Program-made: the position numbers and the translations under genes
The notes under the pieces: model-generated
The model's database searches: none
What the model was told of the DNA's origin: nothing
Seen by the model: only the letters and a program-made list of their open reading frames with translations
Shown: positions 40,222 to 49,571 of the stretch, piece after piece
How the letters are laid out: every line of letters starts with the position of its first letter
Numbering within the stretch: the stretch's first letter is position 1
Source: an uncultured Coriobacteriaceae bacterium
Lineage (GTDB): Bacteria > Actinomycetota > Coriobacteriia > Coriobacteriales > Eggerthellaceae
NCBI GenBank assembly: GCA_900539675.1
Contig: UQDJ01000008.1
Location: forward strand, 1 to 51,155
Reading direction: 5' to 3'
Length of the DNA stretch: 51,155 bases

Positions 40222-43200
40222 TGGCAGTTAACGTAGGCACTGCATACGTAACCGTTATGCCTTCCATGAAGGGGTTTTCTGCAGAGATCAACTCTCAGAT
40301 GGGAACTGCTGGCAAGTCTAGCAGTTCCGCTTTTACTAAGGGATTCTCAGGGGCTGCTAAGTCATTTTCAAGCATTGGTACGAGTGCTGGTAATAGTCTC
40401 GTTTTGTCCTTTTCTAACGCAACTAAAAAGGATGTAGTAAGCGGGCTTACTGCTCAGGTTGAACGAGCTGCTGCTAGTGCGCGAGCGGCGAGCGTATCTG
40501 CTCAATCGGCATCAAGAGGAGCCGAAGCTGCTCAGATCAAATACAACGAAGCAGTTAGAAAATACGGAGCTGAAAGCTATCAGGCGATAAATGCTGAAAA
40601 GTCTCTCATTAATGCCAAGTATCAGGCAGAAACGGCATCTGATAGAGCTAAGTCAGCTACCGACGAACTAGCTTCCGCTCAAAGGAAATTAGCTGATGCC
40701 CAAAAGGCGCCAGATTCCGCTTTTAAAACCACTACGGCATCTGCTGAGGGCTTTTCTGGCAAGATGAGCGTGCTCAGTGGTGCTATAGGCGGCTTTGCTG
40801 CGTCGATTGCTACTACTGCTATTGGTGCTATATCTAATCTGTCTAGCGAAATCATGGAAGCGGCGGACAGTTCGCAGAAATTCGCATCCACGCTGTCATT
40901 TGCTGGACTAGATACGTCCACTATCGACTCGCTGACTGCCAGCACGCAGGAATACGCAGCTAAGACGGTATACGGTCTGAGCGACGTGCGTAACGTTACC
41001 GCTCAGCTAGCAGCTAACGGCGTAAAGGATTATGACGTACTTGCGCAGGCTGCTGGCAACTTGAATGCGGTTGCTGGTGGTACGGCTGATACTTATAAGT
41101 CTGTAGGTATGGTACTTACTCAGACCGCTGGTCAGGGTAAGCTGACAACCGAAAACTGGAACCAGTTAGCCGATGCTATTCCAGGTGCTTCCGGAAAACT
41201 CCAGGAAGCCATGCTGCAGAACGGTGCTTACACTGGTAATTTCCGTGACGCGATGGAAAAGGGCGAGATTACAGCCGACGAGTTTAATCAGGCGCTGCTC
41301 GACCTAGGCATGACGGACGTAGCTAAACAGGCTGCAGAATCCACTAGCACCTTAGAGGGTAGTTTCGGTAACTTCCAGGCTACTGTTGTCGACGGACTGT
41401 CCGAAATGCTGGCTACTGCTACTCCGTTGATTACGTCGGTGGTCAATAGCCTTAACGAAGGACTGTCCGGCGCATTCGAAGTTGCTAATAACGCAGTGAG
41501 CACGTTTTCTACGTCAATCAGTAATGGAGCCACGCCACTACAGGCGCTCGGTGATGCATTCGCAACACTGCCACCACAGGCGCAGGCCGCTGCTGGTGGT
41601 ATCGCTGCTATCGGTACGGCATTCACGGTATCTAAGCTGGTATCTACTGGTAAGACAGTAGCATCTGCATTCACCACGATCGGCTCTGCTATGACTTCGA
41701 TCGTTGGCAAAGCTACGTCTACTGCAGGCGGATTAGTTACTACTGCTGCAGCTACTAGGACTGCTGGTAGTGCTGCCAGTGTATCTGCTAGCCAGATGCT
41801 CGCTGGTGCTGCTGCTGCTGTAATTGCTCTCGGTGCTGGTGTCGCGCTCGCGGCTGCTGGATTGTCGCTGTTAGTAATGTCTGCTATCCAGCTGGCAAGT
41901 GCGGGACCATTAGCAATTGGCGTTATGGTCGGCCTGGTCGCTGCTATTGCTGGTCTTGCTGTAGGCGCTGCTATTTTGGGACCAGCACTAACCGCTGGTA
42001 CTGTTGGCTTTATCGCTTTCGGTGCGGCTATCACGCTAGTTGGCACGGGCATTCTGCTGGCATCTACCGGCATTATGTTGTTATCGACTACCCTGCCGAC
42101 TGTTGCTATGTTCGGAACTCAGGCGGCTGTAGGATTCGCCGCCCTGGGAGCATCGTTATTATTACTTGGTCCATCAATGATTGTTGTTGCTGCTGGATTG
42201 GTCGTTATGTCGGCATCGGTAGTAGTAGCTGCTGCTGGACTGGTAGCGTTGGGCGCTGGCGCGTTAGTCGCTGGCGCTGGCCTTACCGTTATGGGTGCTG
42301 GTGCCACTATATCCGGCGCTGGCTTAATGCTGATTGCCACCTTCGGCATGACTGCTGGCTCTGCCGTACTGATGCTAAGCGCAGGCGCTTTGGGTGCAGG
42401 TGCAGGGCTTACGGTACTAGGTGCTGGTGCCACCGTTGCAGGAGCGGCACTCTTAATCCTAGGAACTGGTGCCACAGTTGCTGGCGCTGGTATGACGGTG
42501 TTTAGCGGCGCAATGGCTATCGTTAGTGGTGCTATTGGTTTGTTGTCTGGCGCTATCACTCTGTTAGCTGGTGGCGTTACTGCCTTATCGGCTGCAATCA
42601 TGTTGGCTGCTACAGGTTGCCAAACTATGGCTAGTGCCATGCCTACAATCGCGGGAGCTGCTCCGGCGGCTGCTGGTGGTCTCGGTGCTTTGGCTGGTGC
42701 GTCGGTTGGTGCGGCTGCTGGCTTAGGCGCTGCTATTCCTGGATTGTCTGGTTTGGCGGCTGCTTCCGGTGGTGCTGCAGCGGGTGCTATGGCCGCTTCG
42801 GCTGCGCTGTTGGCTCTCATGGCTAGTACCATTACTGCTACGGCTTCACTTCGAACCGCGCAGACTGCGCTTATGACGGTTGGCGCGGCATCTACTCAGA
42901 TGGGCGACAAAGTTAAATCAAGTGCTAACGATGCGCTATCAGCTATTAAGTCTATGGCATCTGATATGCAATCGACCGTTAACGGTATGCACTTAGAGAT
43001 TCCACGCATCAAAGTCGGCGCTCTACCACACTTCCAGATGAACGGGTCTTTTAATGCTGAGACTGGCGAAGTTCCAACCGTATCGGTTAGCTGGTATGGC
43101 TCTGGTGGTTTCTTTGATCGTGCGAGTTTGATTGGCGTTGGTGAAGCAGGGCCAGAAGTTAACATCCCACTGGCAGGCCGTAAGATGCGCCCATTCGCCA

Positions 43201-43367
43201 AGGCCGTAGCCAACAATCTAGACGGCGAGACGGCTAATAACGTTGATCAGGCAGCAGTAGTTATTGCGTGGCTTGCTGACAACTTACCCGGCATTATCCG
43301 CAAAAATACTCCGTCTGATTTGTCGATCGATAAACGTACTTTTGCCAGCCTGAAAAGGAGATACTAA
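40221..43367 (+). CDS. tail tape measure protein
   Basis: 1048 residues, setting tail length. N-terminal TMP domain (residues ~210-390: SSQKFASTLSFAGLDTSTID, QLAANGVKDYDVLAQAAGNL, TTENWNQLADAIPGASGKLQ, EGSFGNFQATVVDGLSEM). A very long Ala/Gly/Val-rich hydrophobic region (about 480-880) has many quasi-repeats such as GAGLTVLGAGATVAGA. The C-terminus has GVGEAGPEVNIPLAG, common in TMPs. GGGAGGAAAG precedes the ATG. The skewed composition creates long antisense ORFs that are not genes. Confidence 0.94.
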   Translation: MAVNVGTAYVTVMPSMKGFSAEINSQMGTAGKSSSSAFTKGFSGAAKSFSSIGTSAGNSLVLSFSNATKKDVVSGLTAQVERAAASARAASVSAQSASRGAEAAQIKYNEAVRKYGAESYQAINAEKSLINAKYQAETASDRAKSATDELASAQRKLADAQKAPDSAFKTTTASAEGFSGKMSVLSGAIGGFAASIATTAIGAISNLSSEIMEAADSSQKFASTLSFAGLDTSTIDSLTASTQEYAAKTVYGLSDVRNVTAQLAANGVKDYDVLAQAAGNLNAVAGGTADTYKSVGMVLTQTAGQGKLTTENWNQLADAIPGASGKLQEAMLQNGAYTGNFRDAMEKGEITADEFNQALLDLGMTDVAKQAAESTSTLEGSFGNFQATVVDGLSEMLATATPLITSVVNSLNEGLSGAFEVANNAVSTFSTSISNGATPLQALGDAFATLPPQAQAAAGGIAAIGTAFTVSKLVSTGKTVASAFTTIGSAMTSIVGKATSTAGGLVTTAAATRTAGSAASVSASQMLAGAAAAVIALGAGVALAAAGLSLLVMSAIQLASAGPLAIGVMVGLVAAIAGLAVGAAILGPALTAGTVGFIAFGAAITLVGTGILLASTGIMLLSTTLPTVAMFGTQAAVGFAALGASLLLLGPSMIVVAAGLVVMSASVVVAAAGLVALGAGALVAGAGLTVMGAGATISGAGLMLIATFGMTAGSAVLMLSAGALGAGAGLTVLGAGATVAGAALLILGTGATVAGAGMTVFSGAMAIVSGAIGLLSGAITLLAGGVTALSAAIMLAATGCQTMASAMPTIAGAAPAAAGGLGALAGASVGAAAGLGAAIPGLSGLAAASGGAAAGAMAASAALLALMASTITATASLRTAQTALMTVGAASTQMGDKVKSSANDALSAIKSMASDMQSTVNGMHLEIPRIKVGALPHFQMNGSFNAETGEVPTVSVSWYGSGGFFDRASLIGVGEAGPEVNIPLAGRKMRPFAKAVANNLDGETANNVDQAAVVIAWLADNLPGIIRKNTPSDLSIDKRTFASLKRRY

Positions 43368-43369
43368 TC

Positions 43370-44200
43370 ATGGCCTTGCCTAGTCTTAGATACGTGAACA
43401 ACCAAGGCCAGACCTACGATTTTGATAAGCAAAAGGTATGGCCGATAGCTGAGGAACTATTCGATTTCGAGATTGATTACGAAGTCACGAACGGCTCTGT
43501 AATATCGCATAGCTTTCCAGATGTTGAGATACCACTTAACGTATCCATGCGCCCGGAAGATGCCGCACGCGAGATGAATATGCTCTACCGCGTAATGATG
43601 CCTGACGTACTCGCTGGTAAGCCTGGGCGCATTTATGACGGCGCATGGTATACGCAGTGCTTTATCAAAAAGTCCGAAAAACGACTCTGGTACCGAAAAG
43701 GCGAACTGAGAACATACGAGATGAGTCTGTTTGTGCCAGAGCCGATTTGGACACGTGATATTAAATACTCATTTGCTGCCGAAACTACTGAGGGCGATTT
43801 ATCGCTCGGCTTTCCATTTGAGTATCCGCATGGATACAGCGGCGAAACTCCGATCAAATCTATTTTAATCGATGGTGCGCAGGATTGTGACTGCCGTATC
43901 GATATTTACGGCCATGTCGAAAACCCGGTTATTACGATCGGTAACAACACCTATCGAGTAGATGCTGGTGTACCAGAGGGCGCAGTGCTCTCAATCGATA
44001 CGCGCGATGCCATGGCTACCATTACAACTAATGATGGAACGGTTATCGATGTGTTTAGCTCCACGCCAGATGCTACGTCAGGGTCAGGCGAATACATCTT
44101 CGAGAAGCTGCACCCCGGTTATTTACCCGTGTCATGGGATGGCTCATTTCGTGTAGGAATTACGGTATATCTGCAGATGGTAGGTGAACGCCAATGGTAG
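43370..44200 (+). CDS. distal tail protein (Dit)
   Basis: 276 residues, AAAAGGAGA upstream. Typical Dit-like start (RYVNNQGQTYDFDKQKVWPI) and a two-domain layout with a C-terminal galectin-like part (YGHVENPVITIGNNTYRVDA). It joins the tube to the baseplate hub; position after the TMP is canonical. Its stop overlaps the next start by 7 bp. Confidence 0.87.
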   Translation: MALPSLRYVNNQGQTYDFDKQKVWPIAEELFDFEIDYEVTNGSVISHSFPDVEIPLNVSMRPEDAAREMNMLYRVMMPDVLAGKPGRIYDGAWYTQCFIKKSEKRLWYRKGELRTYEMSLFVPEPIWTRDIKYSFAAETTEGDLSLGFPFEYPHGYSGETPIKSILIDGAQDCDCRIDIYGHVENPVITIGNNTYRVDAGVPEGAVLSIDTRDAMATITTNDGTVIDVFSSTPDATSGSGEYIFEKLHPGYLPVSWDGSFRVGITVYLQMVGERQW

Positions 44201-45210
44201 TTGATCTGACTTACACCGACGCGGGCCATAAGCGCGTAGGTATCCTGCGTAAATTCGAAGCAGATATAGAGTTCGGCAGCAAGGACGCAAGTAACGACTA
44301 TGTGCTCACGGTTCCGATGGATTTTAGCTTGGAGCTAAAGGCGCTTATTTATATCGATGGTACCGAGTATGGCGGCGTTGTTGACGGAACAGGTATCGAT
44401 TATTCCGATGAGATACCTAAAAAGACGTACACCGGGCGCACATGGCACGGAATACTAGCGCGCAAGATCATCCTTCCAGAAGGTGAAAACTATACCGTCT
44501 CAGGAGATGCAAATGCGTGCATCCAGGCTGTAATCAACCGTGTTGGCGATAGTGACAGCTTGTTTAAAGTAGCCAGCGAAGCATCCGGGATCAAAGTAAC
44601 TAACTATAAATTCGAGCGATTCTGCGATGCGTATACAGGCTTAGTAAACATGCTAAAGAGCGTAGGTGCCCGGTTGTCTATCGTCCGCAAAAATGGCTAT
44701 ACGTGGTTAAGCGCAGTCCAGGCTGAGCCTACTACGGTAGTCGCTGCGTCTACGCCCGAATTTAAAGGCAGTTATAACTCTCGTCCAGTGAATCACCTAG
44801 TATGCGCAGGTGAAGGCGAAAATAACGAGCGCGTACTGGTACATCTTTATGCAGATAAAGACGGTAACGTATCGAGTAAACAATCACTTTTCGGCCTAGA
44901 TGAAGTAGCTGAGTTATATAGCTTTACGAGTGCCGATGCTGATCAAATCACCGAAGACGGCACGGACAAACTAAAGGACTACCAGGACGCTACCGAAGCA
45001 TCTATGGACGTGCCAGAAGGCGAAGCTAAGACCATCGGTGATCAGGTTGTGTGCTACGACGCTAACACCGGGTTTCGGGCAAGCGCAGAGGTGGAAATCG
45101 TAAACGTAACCATTGACAAAGATGGCATAACAATTAAGCCATCACTCGGCGAAGCTCAGGCGGCTGCTACATCGTCCTACAGTGGGAAAGGCATAAATTA
45201 TGACAATTAG
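44194..45210 (+). CDS. tail hub protein (Gp37/Tal-like)
   Basis: 338 residues. RVGILRKFEADIEFGSKDAS, IDGTEYGGVVDGTGIDYSDE, KKTYTGRTWHGILARKII and SRPVNHLVCAGEGENNERVL match hub proteins of the Gp37-like or gpD-like fold that form the needle under Dit. No peptidase or lysozyme domain is visible. Confidence 0.82.
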   Translation: MVVDLTYTDAGHKRVGILRKFEADIEFGSKDASNDYVLTVPMDFSLELKALIYIDGTEYGGVVDGTGIDYSDEIPKKTYTGRTWHGILARKIILPEGENYTVSGDANACIQAVINRVGDSDSLFKVASEASGIKVTNYKFERFCDAYTGLVNMLKSVGARLSIVRKNGYTWLSAVQAEPTTVVAASTPEFKGSYNSRPVNHLVCAGEGENNERVLVHLYADKDGNVSSKQSLFGLDEVAELYSFTSADADQITEDGTDKLKDYQDATEASMDVPEGEAKTIGDQVVCYDANTGFRASAEVEIVNVTIDKDGITIKPSLGEAQAAATSSYSGKGINYDN

Positions 45211-47524
45211 AAATGAATCCGTTGCCTTAGATATTAGACGCACTGGTATACCAGCATCTAACCGCATTGTTGTAACCGAACATGACCGTGGTGCAACTAT
45301 CAGCATCACAATCACCGAGGGCGGCGTACCAGTTGAATTATCTGATGTAACGGCGGTATTGCGGGCAAGCGCGCCGGGTGGATACGTGGAAGACCCCGTG
45401 GCATTATCCGGCGCTATTGGAACGTATACGTTATCGGCTGAACTTACTTCAAAACCTGGCACATGTTATCCATATATTGCGTTGTTGCGTGACGATACGG
45501 TAGTTTGCTCGACTGAATCCTTTGAGCTAAAGATCGGAAAAGCGGCGGATTTGTCTCTAGGTGAAGCGCAAGCCTTACAGCGTGAATTCGATCGCCTTAA
45601 AGGTGAGTGGGAAACTCAAATGGGCGCGCAGGAGGATGAATTCAACGCCAAGGAAGAAATCCGCGACGAACAAGAAGAATCACGAGTAACTGCAGAACAG
45701 GGACGTGTGTCTGCAGAATCGAAACGTGTTACGGCTGAGAACGGGCGCGTATCGGCTGAATCTAAGCGAGCAACCGCTGAAAACGGTCGCGTATCTGCTG
45801 AGAATACACGCGTCTCGCAGGAGAACACGCGCAAGTCACAGGAGGACGCACGCAAATCAGCAGAGGATACGCGTAAATCTCAAGAAACCTCACGTCAGAA
45901 TGCAGAGAGCGCACGCGCTACCGCGGAATCCAATCGAGCAAAAGCAGAGACGGCGCGAGCCAGCGCAGAGGACAGTCGAGCAGATGCAGAGAGTAAGCGA
46001 GTAACTGCAGAACAGGGACGTGTGTCTGCAGAATCGAAACGTGTTACGGCGGAAAGCTCTAGAGCAACCGAAGAGGGCAAACGCGCCACGGCAGAATCAG
46101 GACGTGCAAGTGCAGAGAGCACGCGCGTGTCTAACGAAGATTCTCGTAAGTCTGCTGAAAGTTCTCGCGTGACTGCTGAAAACGGGCGTGTGAGTGCAGA
46201 AAAGACCAGAGTATCGCAGGAGGATACCCGTAAATCACAAGAGACTGCTCGCGTAAATGCTGAGTCAGCGCGTGTGACGGCTGAAACCAAACGCGCGCAA
46301 GATCAGGAAAAGAACAACGCTGATCAGGCACTAAATAATGAAGCTGCTCGCAATAATCAACCAGTCGTGCTTGCTAGTGGTCAGTATGACGCTGATACGC
46401 TGGCACCTACTATCAGCGACCCAATACCAGGGCGCTTGTATTTGGTACCTCTCATGCAAACTAAAGCAGCGGAATTAGCTAATACAATCCAGGGCGCTGT
46501 TGATACCGCCCATAACGACGCATTGGCGATTATCGCGGCTGCTGCTACGGGTGCTGATAATGCATATGTTGAATGGTTATACATCAACAACAAGTGGGAA
46601 CAGTTAGGCGTAAGCCAAAAGCAAGTAACACCAATCTCAACAAATGAGATTGATAGCGTTGCTGCTGGTAGCGCCCCATCAGGCGAAAACGTACTCAATC
46701 TAACTGGCCTTAGCTATTTATGGTCAAAGATCAAAGCGGCTTTCGCGGCGGTTGGTCATAAGCATAGCGCGGCTGATATTACGAGTGGCACGTTGCCAAT
46801 ATCCAGGGGCGGTACAGGTGCTACGAGCGCGGCGGCGGTACTTACTGGATTAGGTGTTACAGCTACGGCGGCTGAGCTTAATAAGTTAGATGGTGTTACG
46901 GCTACTACAGCAGAGCTTAATTACACCGATGGCGTAACTAGCAATATCCAGACACAACTTAATGGCAAAGCGGCTAGCTCGCACACACACGCTGCTAGTC
47001 AGGTGACGGGTTTAACGGCTAGTCGTGCGTTAGTATCAGATGCTAACGGGCATCCGGCGGTATCTGCTGTTACGAGCACAGAGCTTGGTTACTTAGGCGG
47101 TGTAACGTCTGCAATCCAAACCCAGATCAACGGCAAAGCTGCCAGTTCGCATAATCATGCTGCCACCAATATCACGTCAGGTACATTGCCTGTTGCCCGA
47201 GGTGGTACGGGTTTAACTGCTAGCCCATCCATGTTGGTAAATCTCGCATCAACTAGTGCAGCGGGTGTATTTGCCGCATCTCCACGTCCTGGCATTACTG
47301 GTACTTTGGCGGTTGCTAATGGTGGCACTGGAGCCACTAGTGCATCAGCGGCACGCACAGCATTAGGCGTGAGTGTGTATAGCACCAATACAGCATTTTT
47401 GGCGGCTCACCCAGTTGGTAGCTTTTACGAGGAAAACACGGGTAAGAATCCAGGTACCACATACGGCGGTACGTGGAAAAACGTACCCACTATCGGCGCT
47501 TTCACGTGGCAACGCACGGCATAA
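45200..47524 (+). CDS. baseplate/tail fibre protein with 30 heptad repeats
   Basis: 774 residues. N-terminal ~115 residues form a BppU-like beta domain (LDIRRTGIPASNRIVVTEHD, GATISITITEGGVPVEL). Then about 30 uninterrupted 7-residue repeats xRx[ST]xEx (residues ~155-370) form a long coiled stalk. The C-terminal half has fibre repeats (TSGTLPISRGGTGATSAAAV, LNYTDGVTSNIQTQLNGKAA, SSHTHAA) and ends with a PVGSFYEENTGKNPGTTYGG tip motif. Probably binds or reaches the host surface. Confidence 0.85.
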   Translation: MTIRNESVALDIRRTGIPASNRIVVTEHDRGATISITITEGGVPVELSDVTAVLRASAPGGYVEDPVALSGAIGTYTLSAELTSKPGTCYPYIALLRDDTVVCSTESFELKIGKAADLSLGEAQALQREFDRLKGEWETQMGAQEDEFNAKEEIRDEQEESRVTAEQGRVSAESKRVTAENGRVSAESKRATAENGRVSAENTRVSQENTRKSQEDARKSAEDTRKSQETSRQNAESARATAESNRAKAETARASAEDSRADAESKRVTAEQGRVSAESKRVTAESSRATEEGKRATAESGRASAESTRVSNEDSRKSAESSRVTAENGRVSAEKTRVSQEDTRKSQETARVNAESARVTAETKRAQDQEKNNADQALNNEAARNNQPVVLASGQYDADTLAPTISDPIPGRLYLVPLMQTKAAELANTIQGAVDTAHNDALAIIAAAATGADNAYVEWLYINNKWEQLGVSQKQVTPISTNEIDSVAAGSAPSGENVLNLTGLSYLWSKIKAAFAAVGHKHSAADITSGTLPISRGGTGATSAAAVLTGLGVTATAAELNKLDGVTATTAELNYTDGVTSNIQTQLNGKAASSHTHAASQVTGLTASRALVSDANGHPAVSAVTSTELGYLGGVTSAIQTQINGKAASSHNHAATNITSGTLPVARGGTGLTASPSMLVNLASTSAAGVFAASPRPGITGTLAVANGGTGATSASAARTALGVSVYSTNTAFLAAHPVGSFYEENTGKNPGTTYGGTWKNVPTIGAFTWQRTA
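45683..45735 (+). repeat. 53-bp exact direct repeat, copy 1
   Basis: Identical to 45998-46050, exactly 315 bp (15 heptads) apart, inside the fibre stalk. Confidence 0.9.
45998..46050 (+). repeat. 53-bp exact direct repeat, copy 2
   Basis: Second copy of the in-frame repeat at 45683. Unequal exchange between them would delete or add 105 codons without a frameshift. Confidence 0.9.
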
Positions 47525-47539
47525 CGAAAGGAAATTACC

Positions 47540-48307
47540 ATGGCAGATGAATTGTTAATTACTGGTCAGACTGGCTTAAAGAACGTTTCAGCAGAAGCAA
47601 TCCGCGAATTATTAAGCGGTTTGGCGGGAACTGGTCAGTACGTACTCAAAGGCTTTACATGCACGCTTAATGGCACAACCGCTGTCAATGTAGCAGGCGG
47701 CGTAGCTTTGTTTAATGGTGCAGAGGTGTACCTCAAAAAAACTGGTCAGAGCGTCGCAATTAGCGCGGGTGCATCGGGCACTAATCGACGTGACTTAATC
47801 GTATTGCGCTTTACTCGCACGAGCCAGCAGGACACGCAAAAAGAATCCTGCAGCATTGTATATCTGAAAGGTACGGCGGCTTCATCTCCGAAAGACCCAA
47901 CGTATAACACGGGTTCTATTTTGGACGGTACGGCTACTGTGGACATGCCCATTGCACGAATCACGTGGACTGGTGTTACACCTACTATTGCCAATATTGC
48001 TAATAAATTGCAGTCTGCTGATGATTTCCAGGATTCCATATCCCACTATGTCGGTATGGTCACGAAAACGATGAACAATAGCTATAGCGTTATGGTGCTG
48101 AGCGCCAGCGAGGTGAAGAATATTATCGGTCACACGTTCGACCCTCAAAAAGACTTCATCTCGCTATATAACGCAAATTCAACCGCTGTTAGCACCGCAT
48201 TGCACACTGCCATGAAAAATAGCGATGGCAATTTTTACGCCAATTTCCAAAACGCTGTCAATAGCAATAACGTGCAAATTGGATACATGATAACGTGCAC
48301 AAAATAG
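47540..48307 (+). CDS. tail fibre/baseplate protein
   Basis: 255 residues, GAAAGGAAAT upstream. The N-terminal half is a beta-rich domain (LKGFTCTLNGTTAVNVAGGV, ALFNGAEVYLKKTGQSVAIS, TNRRDLIVLRFTRTSQQDTQ) common in phage baseplate wedge or fibre proteins, followed by a helical C-terminus (DDFQDSISHYVGMVTKTMNN). It follows the long fibre and is probably part of the receptor-binding apparatus. Confidence 0.75.
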   Translation: MADELLITGQTGLKNVSAEAIRELLSGLAGTGQYVLKGFTCTLNGTTAVNVAGGVALFNGAEVYLKKTGQSVAISAGASGTNRRDLIVLRFTRTSQQDTQKESCSIVYLKGTAASSPKDPTYNTGSILDGTATVDMPIARITWTGVTPTIANIANKLQSADDFQDSISHYVGMVTKTMNNSYSVMVLSASEVKNIIGHTFDPQKDFISLYNANSTAVSTALHTAMKNSDGNFYANFQNAVNSNNVQIGYMITCTK

Positions 48308-48314
48308 ACGATAG

Positions 48315-48716
48315 TTTTCCATATCCCAACAAAAAATTGGCGTATGGCATGTAATTAAATACCCTGATGGTTATGCAGAAGCCTATACAGGTATAGACAC
48401 TACAGGCACGTTCAATAGCTGGAAATTCACCGCAAAATGGGGTGACACCTACATGGGCGGTAAATCGAACGAATCAGGCTATAGAACCGCCCCAGTAATT
48501 GATCTACCGTTTACGTTTACAGAGGTCTATGACTGGGGTGCGACTATTACACTAGGTAGCTCTTCGACGGCTGCAACTGCACTATTTACGGGTAACTATT
48601 CATCCCCACTGGAGAACATTACTAAGTTCCCTGAGTTTTACATTATTCGTCCTAATAGCGAAAGTAATGCAACCAATTTACGTGTACGCCGTTATATAAA
48701 GGGTCGATGGAAGTAG
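48315..48716 (+). pseudogene. orphan fibre-tip domain without its own start
   Basis: The frame is open from after a TAG at 48312 to the stop at 48716. It reads GVWHVIKYPDGYAEAYTGID, NSWKFTAKWGDTYMGGKSNE, then a beta-rich C-terminus (FTFTEVYDWGATITLGSSST ... YIKGRWK) typical of fibre tips. The first ATG (48453) cuts the domain and lacks an SD. It appears to be the severed 3' end of a fibre gene, or a swappable tip cassette. Confidence 0.6.
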
Positions 48717-48733
48717 GTGTGTACAGTTCAGTC

Positions 48734-49101
48734 CTATGCCGCAATCCATATCAGCTCAAATACTATGCCAATATTCCCTTCGATTGGATTTTTGAGCGAC
48801 ATGGCAGTAAGTTCTCCCTCAACGGTAGCATTTACGCGAGCATTCAAGTAATCGCGGGCAACAGCAGGTGCGAATGCTTCAGCAATAGGCTTATATCCGT
48901 TCGGTATGTCGCAAAGCTCGACCGTATTCCAGGCAGCAATAGTTACGTCGACTTGTCCGCAGCAGATGACTCGATAGTAAGCTCACTGAATTCCGGCAGT
49001 ACGTACAAACGAATTGACGATTTATACCCACTTACGGTTGATACACGTCGACGTAATTCCTTTTCGTTGATGTAGGCAGTTGATAATTCACTGATATTCA
49101 T
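48734..49101 (-). pseudogene. frameshifted small gene with fibre-tip-like C-terminus on the - strand
   Basis: ATG 49101 has GGAAAGGAAAA upstream and encodes 52 residues (MNISELSTAYINEKELRRRV, STVSGYKSSIRLYVLPEFSE) before TAA at 48943. A shifted frame then runs as VDVTIAAWNTVELCDIPNGY, KPIAEAFAPAVARDYLNARV to a TAG at 48734. The second part reads like a beta-rich fibre tip. The opposite-strand ORF over this interval looks like its shadow. It converges tail-to-tail with the + strand tip fragment. Confidence 0.5.
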
Positions 49102-49120
49102 TTTGATTTTCCTTTCCATA

Positions 49121-49172
49121 AATCCCAAGTCATTAATCCCTTGAATTCGAGGTAATTAGCTTGGGATTTTTA
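49121..49172 (+). terminator. terminator of the tail module
   Basis: AATCCCAAG (49121-49129) and CTTGGGATT (49160-49168) with an inner imperfect stem, then TTTAAG. An element-D copy of GTGACAC follows immediately. Confidence 0.7.
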
Positions 49173-49180
49173 AGTGACAC
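49172..49180 (+). repeat. AAGTGACAC intergenic element, weak copy D
   Basis: Shares only the GTGACAC core with copies A-C but has the same position: right after a terminator and ~35 bp before the first lysis gene. Confidence 0.35.
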
Positions 49181-49213
49181 GCATCCGATTATGTCCTGGA
49201 CGAAAGGACAACA

Positions 49214-49561
49214 ATGTCGGATTTCTGCCAAGATCACAGCGAGCACACTCGCGCAATCAGCCACCACGACACACGGTTAGACAAGCACAGCGAGACGTTA
49301 GACGAGCTCAAAGAGAGCCAGTTTGACTTACGTCTTAATGTGCAAAAGCTAACCGACATCGAAAGACAAAATAGCGAGATTTTTGCTCGGCACGATCACA
49401 TGCTTGCCGAGCATGATCAACGTATCAGTGCGATCGAAGATCAACCAGCTAATGATGTTAAACGCATCAAAGATTACGTACTGAGCGCGTTCGGTGGTGC
49501 TCTTGGCACTGGACTCATAGCCTTAGTTGTCCTTGCGTTAGTTCGATCGATCGGAATGTAA
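49214..49561 (+). CDS. XhlA-like lysis accessory protein
   Basis: 115 residues, GAAAGGAC upstream. A long coiled coil (residues ~10-80) is followed by a C-terminal membrane helix (AFGGALGTGLIALVVLALV), the layout of XhlA-type proteins that cooperate with holins. It is followed by the holin gene. Confidence 0.78.
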   Translation: MSDFCQDHSEHTRAISHHDTRLDKHSETLDELKESQFDLRLNVQKLTDIERQNSEIFARHDHMLAEHDQRISAIEDQPANDVKRIKDYVLSAFGGALGTGLIALVVLALVRSIGM

Positions 49562-49571
49562 GGAGGTAAGG

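Noticed and set aside
41288..42832. Two long - strand ORFs (261 and 237 residues) under the tape measure gene
   Set aside because: They are Ala/Pro/Thr-rich shadows caused by the Ala/Gly-rich codon bias of the + strand gene; no SD and no family character.
45655..46320. Regular repeats considered as a CRISPR array
   Set aside because: The 21-bp periodicity is the DNA image of an in-frame protein heptad repeat; there are no constant repeats with unique spacers and no cas genes.
48707..49075. + strand ORF of 122 residues in the fibre-tip decay region
   Set aside because: The - strand reading has a good SD and fibre-like sequence in two frames; the + strand product lacks an SD and any recognisable pattern.
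47400..49100. Diversity-generating retroelement at the fibre tip
   Set aside because: No reverse transcriptase and no template/variable repeat pair are visible.
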